Below, piece by piece: positions 57,911 through 64,000 of a stretch of 64,000 nucleotides of DNA (positions are counted from its first letter, which is position 1; each line of letters opens with the position of its first letter). The translations under genes and the position numbers were made by a program. The notes below the pieces were generated by a model. The model saw only the letters and a list, made by a program, of their open reading frames with translations, ran no database searches and was not told where the DNA came from. Origin of the DNA: Liquidambar formosana (lineage: Eukaryota > Streptophyta > Magnoliopsida > Saxifragales > Altingiaceae); the NCBI GenBank assembly GCA_039720395.1, contig CM077832.1, positions 29,809,763 through 29,873,762 of the forward strand, in the 5' to 3' direction.

Positions 57911-59308
57911 GAATAATCTCATTTTATGTCATTCTTATTGGCTTATGACACCACATCAATCGTATCACAATTACATATAAGTTTTTCTCTAATTTCTTTA
58001 TATATGGTTGGGGGTACTAACTACAATTGAACTGTAATTATTTGCCCCTAGCTATGTAATTCCCCTCTAAGTTTTTCTCCAGTTTTTGCACTCTTACGTG
58101 GTTGAGTACTGAGTAGTACCAATAGGCAGTAGCCTTATCGGAGGTAGGATGATAATGATTAGGGTTTGTACAGGACAGGGCCTTCAGTACAATTTTCTAA
58201 GAGCCTCTTTGAGGAGAGATAGTAATCCACCGTGTAGTTGGTGAGTAGTGGCTTCATTAACGTCGTCGTTTGCAAGGTTATTTTACCTCTGAAAATTAGT
58301 TGGGTGGTGTACTCTAAAAGAATGTCCTCAAAAGCAAGTTTTCAAACAAAAAGACATTTTGAGAAGATACCGTTTTCAATGGTTTTATGTTGCTTAAAAC
58401 AGAAAACAGAAAATAAAAACCAAGAAAATTATTTTTGTATTATCTGAAAATGAGATTGTTTTCGCCCCGGGGGGGTGTCGGCCGGCGCGCGGAAAGGAAA
58501 AAAGAAAAACAGATATCAAGAACATTCTCCTTGACATGTTTTCTAGTTGTTTTTCACCTTCTGCAACTTTGAGAACAGAACTATTTTTAGGAACACAACC
58601 GAACAAGCCCTAAGCTAAGCTTTGAAACCACGTCATAAATCTCTGGGTTAAGCTCATGATGGTATTCCCTTGGAAATAATGCCTCTGATTTTACTCATTA
58701 GACAAATATCTGGCATATGGTATCAGAATTGGCAAGTCCCACACAATACACACTCAAGACATGAATCCCTTAGAGCTATTCTTGGTCAAGGAGCATGTAG
58801 TAAATTAACCGTTGAATCCAAAAACTAGGGCAACCTGTCAAACTCCAACTATAAACCAGTGGTGCTGAAGTTCATGAGCCTTGGTTACCTAAGAAGACTG
58901 AATTAACATCAAAGAGAATAAAAAGTTAAATTTAGAATAACATTCAAATTTCATATTTCACACCTCTGCAACTATCAGTGTTTCTCCAACCGCTGGGTTG
59001 ATGGCCGATCAGCCAAAGGGTTGGTTCAAATTCAAATGGTTTGCTGTCCAAGTGAACCAACCAGTCTGTGATGTCATGAATATATGAATTTGATAGACAT
59101 TTATGAAACACGGGCAATTATTCAAAGATGAATTCAAGATCTCCCTACTGATGGATTGACATCATCTCAACAAACATCAATTCTCATAACCATATTCTCT
59201 ATAAAGTTACTAAACAGCTCTCGTGGAGATGGAAAAATCTACACAATCATCAATGTTAAATCTGAGATGAGTATAAAAATAATGGTTAGTCAGGGAACCA
59301 AGTCACTT
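57911..59308. other. Intergenic region between two convergent genes
   Basis: No gene was recognised. A short MITE-family fragment lies at 58012-58070 and a small GC-rich island (GGGGGGGTGTCGGCCGGCGC) at about 58470-58492. Confidence 0.4.
58012..58070. mobile_element. Fragment of the GGGGGAATTACA MITE family
   Basis: It starts GGGGGTACTAACTACAATTG and ends GCTATGTAATTCCCC, matching the terminal words of the copies at 32677-32833 and 39058-39355, with most of the interior missing. Confidence 0.4.
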
Positions 59309-60293
59309 TCAATCATCATTTTCTTGCCTCAGCACAAACTCAACTGGCTCAAATTCCCATGCAAAAGGAGAGGATGGCAGGGAGTCCCAATGCACTGGAG
59401 AAGTTGGAGGAGAGTTCCATCGAGTTGAAGACTAACCAATCAGAGAACTCAGATATGTGCAATTCTACTAGTTCCGGGTAGCAGCGGGGACTATCCAGAT
59501 CAGTCTAAAGCACAAATAAAATAAATGAATAAGACATAAAAGTCATATAAGAAAGAATAATTTTTTAATAACTCACTTCAGGGTGGGGAATATAAAAAAA
59601 CAAACACCTTTCCTACTTTAGTCTGGGGACATTCAGCACGAGATACAGATTCTGCACCCAAAAGAAAGAAAAATATGAGTGTACAAAGTCAAACTCATAT
59701 GCATGTAGAGACAGCCATAGATACCAACACATTGATACATAATCATACAAGAGAGAGTCGCATCAGGATTTTTAAGTTTCGAGAACTTTCAAAAATTCTC
59801 TAAAGTGATTTCAGTCCATGACAGAATTTTAGAAATATAAAGTTTTGGCAAAATTTGACCTATTCCAAGTCAATATTCCAAATAGAAACCTTTGTGTTAA
59901 CCCCCTCCTGTTCTACAGCATGTCTAAATCACCCTGTCAACCCCCAAGCAGTGCAACCCCTGTTGGTATGCACACATTCTTCTTGGGCAACTGGTTTATG
60001 GCATAAAACAATACATCGCCAAAATTTACCTTTAAATGATTTTATTTTAAGCTTTCATCCACTCGAGATTTCTGCCTGTTTGCACAAATCCTTCTTACAC
60101 AAGTGTCAATGTTGAAGTTCAAGAAAATGGGTATATGTGGTCTAAGCTTAAAAATTACTTCCTTCTTGGATATCTATCTAATGGATATCTATCTAAAATA
60201 GAGGGATGTATCTAGAAACATGGTGAACCCCAAGGGAATATTTACAAAACTCCATTTTCCAAATGTCGATGAGAATAATAAAACATTAATGGA

Positions 60294-60332
<39 letters not shown>

Positions 60333-61179
60333 CACACACACAAGATTAGGGTTTGGTTTCAACAGTGAATGCAATTAATATCCAAATGAAAATTTAAGAC
60401 GGTGGTATATTCACCCTATTCTAGATAATATATACATGTATAAAGGGGAAAAAGTTTGCAAATTTGACAAGCAGTAGTATGATAGGTTAATATAATCACC
60501 ATGTCCAGAAAGAACTGTGTCCAAGAAACAAGGTTTCATTGCTGTTTTTTGTGCTTCAATGCACTTTTTGTGATCATGCAAGAACATTTCCTCTGCAAAA
60601 TCAAACTCCTCCTTTGGCAAATTCTTCTTCCTTGAGGAGCTTCATGATGGACGGTTGACTTGTTTGTAATGTCATTAAGAGCTTTCCGACTTCCCAACCC
60701 CCCTCCATGCTTCTTGGTAGATGTTTTAGAAGTCTTTTGTTTTCATCAACCACAGCCTCTAAATGAAAAAGATGAAAAAAAAAAAAAAAAAAAGGAATAA
60801 GAAAAAGAAAAAGTAACAAACCCACAACTTAGTAATGCAAAATGTTAGGGTGACTACAGTTTGGAAAAATATTCTGAAAGACCACCTACAATGCACTGTG
60901 TGCCGGAGGATAAATGTTAAATATACTTTTAATACTAGCTGATTTTCCACTCGTGACTATATAGCGTTTCACAAATGGACTTTCAGAATCTCCAACTGTT
61001 CTGTCAGCTCATCACTGCTCTTTGATAAGACTACTTCTAACAATATTCCATTTTTCCAATAACAATTGATATAAAAAATAACAATAACAATAGAGACAGA
61101 ATAATACTTTTGTGCTGAACATGCAAATTTTCATTCTGAATGATCAGCTGCCCTTGAGTGAGGTGACTTGCCATTGCTT
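59309..61179 (-). CDS. 3' half of an unrecognised coiled-coil gene, with a frameshift
   Basis: Five minus-strand exons chain by phase: 61179-61108, 61036-60981, 60756-60500, 59651-59608 and 59431-59309. The protein part reads as a coiled-coil segment (LIIQNENLHVQHK, KSSDELTEQLEILK, VVDENKRLLKHL), then GKLLMTLQTSQPSIMKLL, FLHDHKKCIEAQKTAMKP, and a Trp/Pro/Ser-rich tail (SPVHWDSLPSSPFAWEFEPV) ending in TGA at 59311-59309. All splice sites are GT-AG. The 257-bp exon is one base too long. Near 60605 the frame changes between FAKGG and FDFAEEM, which is either a disabling frameshift or a sequence error. I do not recognise the family. Upstream exons must lie at higher coordinates. The gene converges on the CDC20-type gene. 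Confidence 0.5.
60299..60343. repeat. (AT)n(AC)n microsatellite
   Basis: About 14 TA units are followed by about eight CA units. It lies in the intron between the 60756-60500 and 59651-59608 exons of the minus-strand gene. Confidence 0.95.
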
Positions 61180-63900
61180 CTGTCTCTTGTTATTGAGACA
61201 CAAACTTAGATATTGCACTCTGCAGCACAATAATATTATCAACAAAGTATAAATTGAAGAAATTAATATAGAATGCAAGTTTTTACAGGCAAGCGAGAGC
61301 TCAGTGAAAATGATGGATAAAGCTGGGGAAATAATCCTAACAATCAATCCAACTTTGATATACACACATATTTCCTTTTTTATGCCAACTTTGATATATG
61401 ATAAACATAAACTAAACATGTACAAACTGAAGTGGTGGATTAAATCTTCAAAACTAGAGGAATATAGATTAAGCTCAGTCAGAGTTGCACTCCAATAAAA
61501 TTCAAACATTGGTATACACTCACGTGACTGGGAAAAAAAAAAAAAAAACAAACAAACAAACAAACAAATAAATAAATAAAAATAAAACCACAATAATCAA
61601 TTTGGTCATTACAGCATTTTCTTCCTCACAATTTTTTTTTTTTTTTTTTTTTTTGAACTCAAGCAAAAATAAATAAATAAATAAGGAACTAAGAAAAGCC
61701 TTTTTTGTTATTTTTATAATTTTTTTTAAAAAAACTATATTAATCAATAATCAAAGTGAAAATATGTGAAAAAAGGTACATTTTAAAAAGAGGGTGACTG
61801 AAATAGAACAACAAAAACAGAAAAAGGAGTAACAATAACAATTTAACCATACAAACAAGACTGAAGCCCACACTATGAAAATCCAATATAAAAAACCCCA
61901 TACCTGGAATGATGTTTCAAAAAAATTTCTCACAAAAAACAATTATATCGTTTTCCAAATGATGTTATCCCAAACTTGTTCCTCTATTTTTTTTTTAATT
62001 TTTTTTTTAAACCCTTGTTTTTGGTGATCTATCCATCCTAAAGCCTACCCCCCCCCCCCCCCCCCCTCCTCTCTCATCTTTAAGCTGCTAGCAGAAGCAG
62101 CATTCAAAGACTCAATCTGACGTTCTCTCCTAAATGGAGATGCAGTTGCATACCACAAACCCACAAAACCAGCCTTTTCATTTAACAGTAATAATGATGA
62201 TGATGATGATGTATTCTATAATAAGCAGATAATCCTTGTCAATGGTAAAGTGAAACACTAAGATTCCCTCATGAAATTTTAAGGGTAAGTGGGTAACCAC
62301 AAATGGGTCAAATTACTCGAATCCTCCTATCACTGCTCCTTGATTGGAATCCCATTGTTTGATCACCTTTCTTCCAGTAGTCACTCACCCCACCTTTTAC
62401 CACTCAAACTAAACCAACAAAATTTGACAGTTCATAAGCTTCCCATTTGAAGTAAGTCAAAATAAAATATAAAAAATAAAAAATAAAAAATAGGGTACAA
62501 AAGGCTTTCAGAGTTTCATAAAAGCATCAATGTACAGAGGCAGTAAATGAAGAAGGGAAGGGGGGAGGAGAATAAAGAACTGAGTCTATTGACTAAAAGT
62601 AATTTAGTGCATCATAAATCACTGGTTCTAAAAAATTTGTGTCTCATTTGTACACTAACTTGTTCTTGAAATAATATTCAAGATAAATTGTAGAGAAACA
62701 TGTAATCATGTAACAATAGCTAGTAGCTGACAGCTTCGTGTTTGCCGAATTGAATTCTACATCACGCATTCCAGCATTTACCCTTAAACACTTTATAATG
62801 ATCATTAAAATCGTGGTAATGATGACAATGATAATAGTCATAGTGATAGTAATGCAAATACCAATTTGTATACCAAGTTACCAACCATAACAACAACATT
62901 AAGAATAATATAAGCATAAATATGTACATTAAGAAGTAACAAAACCTAAAACCACAAGAAAATAAAACTGCAGAAAAATCCTTCCTCATTCAAATTGCTG
63001 TAGCACTAACATGAAAGTGCCCATCAAACATTTATACGTGGTTTCCCAACATGCAAAAGTCTATAAAAACAGTGAAAAAAATTGAACCTTACTCATCATA
63101 AGGGTAAAGAATTTAAATTTTAAAGTACAGTTGATATTATTGATGAATTTTAATATATAATCTCCATATAAATGAGACTCACAGGGTAAATTTTTCCCAA
63201 AAAATTATTTCCAGTGAGAAAATTTTCCTGGAAAAGAATATTAATTTCCCACAAAGAGTCAAAGGAAACGTGATATTTTTTCCCCAATATTCATGAAGTC
63301 TTAACCCTCCTTTTGGTTTTTAAAATGTATAGAGATGCTTCAGAAAGGGAAATGCCGTGTTTTGAGCATTTTCCCTAATTTTCCTTTCAATTTCAAGTAA
63401 TTATTTTCAGTAACCAAACGGACCCAATACCCAGAAAATTTTTTCCAGAAAATTTTTGCTGCAGGGACAAACGAAAACGAAATAATACAATGAGGGAGTG
63501 TGAAAAAGAATGCATCCATCTCACTAATTCCTTCCAATAACCAAACGAAGCCTAAAAGGAATAAAAAATTTCCGGAAAAACTTTCTCTTTCGGGGAAAAA
63601 TTTCCAGTCAAAACAGAGCAAAATACATGAAAATTTCAAGTACCCATTCTTAAAAAAACACTGAATCCACTGCATAAAGGAACGATAATGAACAAAGTTA
63701 CAAACTACTTGTATGCGTGCGTGTGTGCGTGTAAAAGAGAAAAGAAGAAAGAACAGGGGCGTGATACCTGATATCAAATGGAGAAAACCCCGTGTTTGAG
63801 ATGATGAAGATGGAGAAGGAGAAGGAGAAGGAGAAGGAGAAGGGTCGGCTTCTGTTTAGAATCGGGAATGAGGGCTTTCTCAACGAATTTTAGCGCTTGG
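61180..63900. other. Upstream part of the unrecognised minus-strand gene; exons uncertain
   Basis: The 5' exons of the gene ending at 59309 should lie here. A minus-strand frame at about 62185-62080 (AGFVGLWYATASPF, RRERQIESLNAASASSLKM) looks protein-like. It has no clean donor, because a 19-base G run follows on that strand. Around 63900-63770 a minus-strand GAGAAGGAGAAGG-type tract ends at an ATCAG|GTATCA junction, a possible non-coding first exon. T and A tracts are common (61536-61552, 61630-61654). Confidence 0.3.
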
Positions 63901-64000
63901 AGTTGCAATTGCCCCTTTCAAAAACTCCGCCAACATTATCGACTTGGCAAACGAGAAAAACCTACGTGTATACTGTGATACGGATACCACAGGGCACAAG

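Noticed and set aside
58470..58492. GC-rich island considered as vector or foreign contamination
   Set aside because: It is only about 20 bases long, with ordinary AT-rich plant sequence on both sides.
63340..63883. Minus-strand frames of 145 and 61 residues
   Set aside because: They are Phe/Ser-rich translations of pyrimidine-rich UTR-like or intron sequence with a TTC/TCC tract.

Overview
This is nuclear DNA from a flowering plant. The evidence is multi-exon genes with GT-AG introns, an FSD2-type chloroplast iron superoxide dismutase, a plant-type CDC20 gene, tRNA-derived SINEs, TRIM retrotransposons, hAT, MULE and Harbinger-like DNA transposons, L1- and RTE-type LINEs, and long T, CT and GA tracts. 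The species cannot be named from the sequence. The large repeat-filled introns suggest a repeat-rich, possibly woody, genome.

Five host genes can be supported. (1) At the left edge, + strand, 404-567: the last exon of a gene ending in a PH-like segment. (2) Minus strand, 32483 down to 3279: a four-exon gene for a 245-residue predicted plastid membrane protein with a C-terminal zinc ribbon. Its 738 bp of coding sequence is spread over 29.2 kb. (3) Plus strand, 35412-45279: a nine-exon FSD2-type Fe superoxide dismutase with all four metal ligands. (4) Plus strand, 52759-56264: an eight-exon CDC20-family APC/C co-activator with a C-box and an Ile-Arg tail, and one GC-AG intron. (5) Minus strand, about 61179 down to 59309 and probably further upstream: the 3' half of an unrecognised coiled-coil gene with a one-base frameshift.

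Most of the rest is transposable elements, many nested. Intron 3 of gene 2 holds a small LTR element (6949-15568). Its 5' LTR is split by a tandem three-LTR TRIM array, and its internal region is split by a 6.35-kb hAT element. That hAT element has terminal inverted repeats, a perfect 8-bp target duplication and an open five-exon transposase (about 1033 residues), so it may be autonomous. Intron 2 holds an RTE-type LINE relic interrupted by a MULE-like element that contains a non-autonomous hAT copy, then a SINE and an L1 tail. Intron 1 holds gypsy, copia and LINE fragments. FSD2 introns carry gypsy and L1 relics, a MITE, a near-perfect TRIM and a head-inverted TRIM. Between FSD2 and the CDC20 gene lie a 2.8-kb L1-type LINE and a 1.1-kb foldback element that ends 416 bp before the CDC20 start codon.

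Genes 2 and 3 both predict plastid proteins and are divergent, with 2.9 kb between start codons. MITEs sit close to both start codons. No sign of a shared pathway is visible beyond that. Coordinates of exons come from reading frames, splice dinucleotides and phase agreement. Element ends come from terminal repeats and target duplications where seen.
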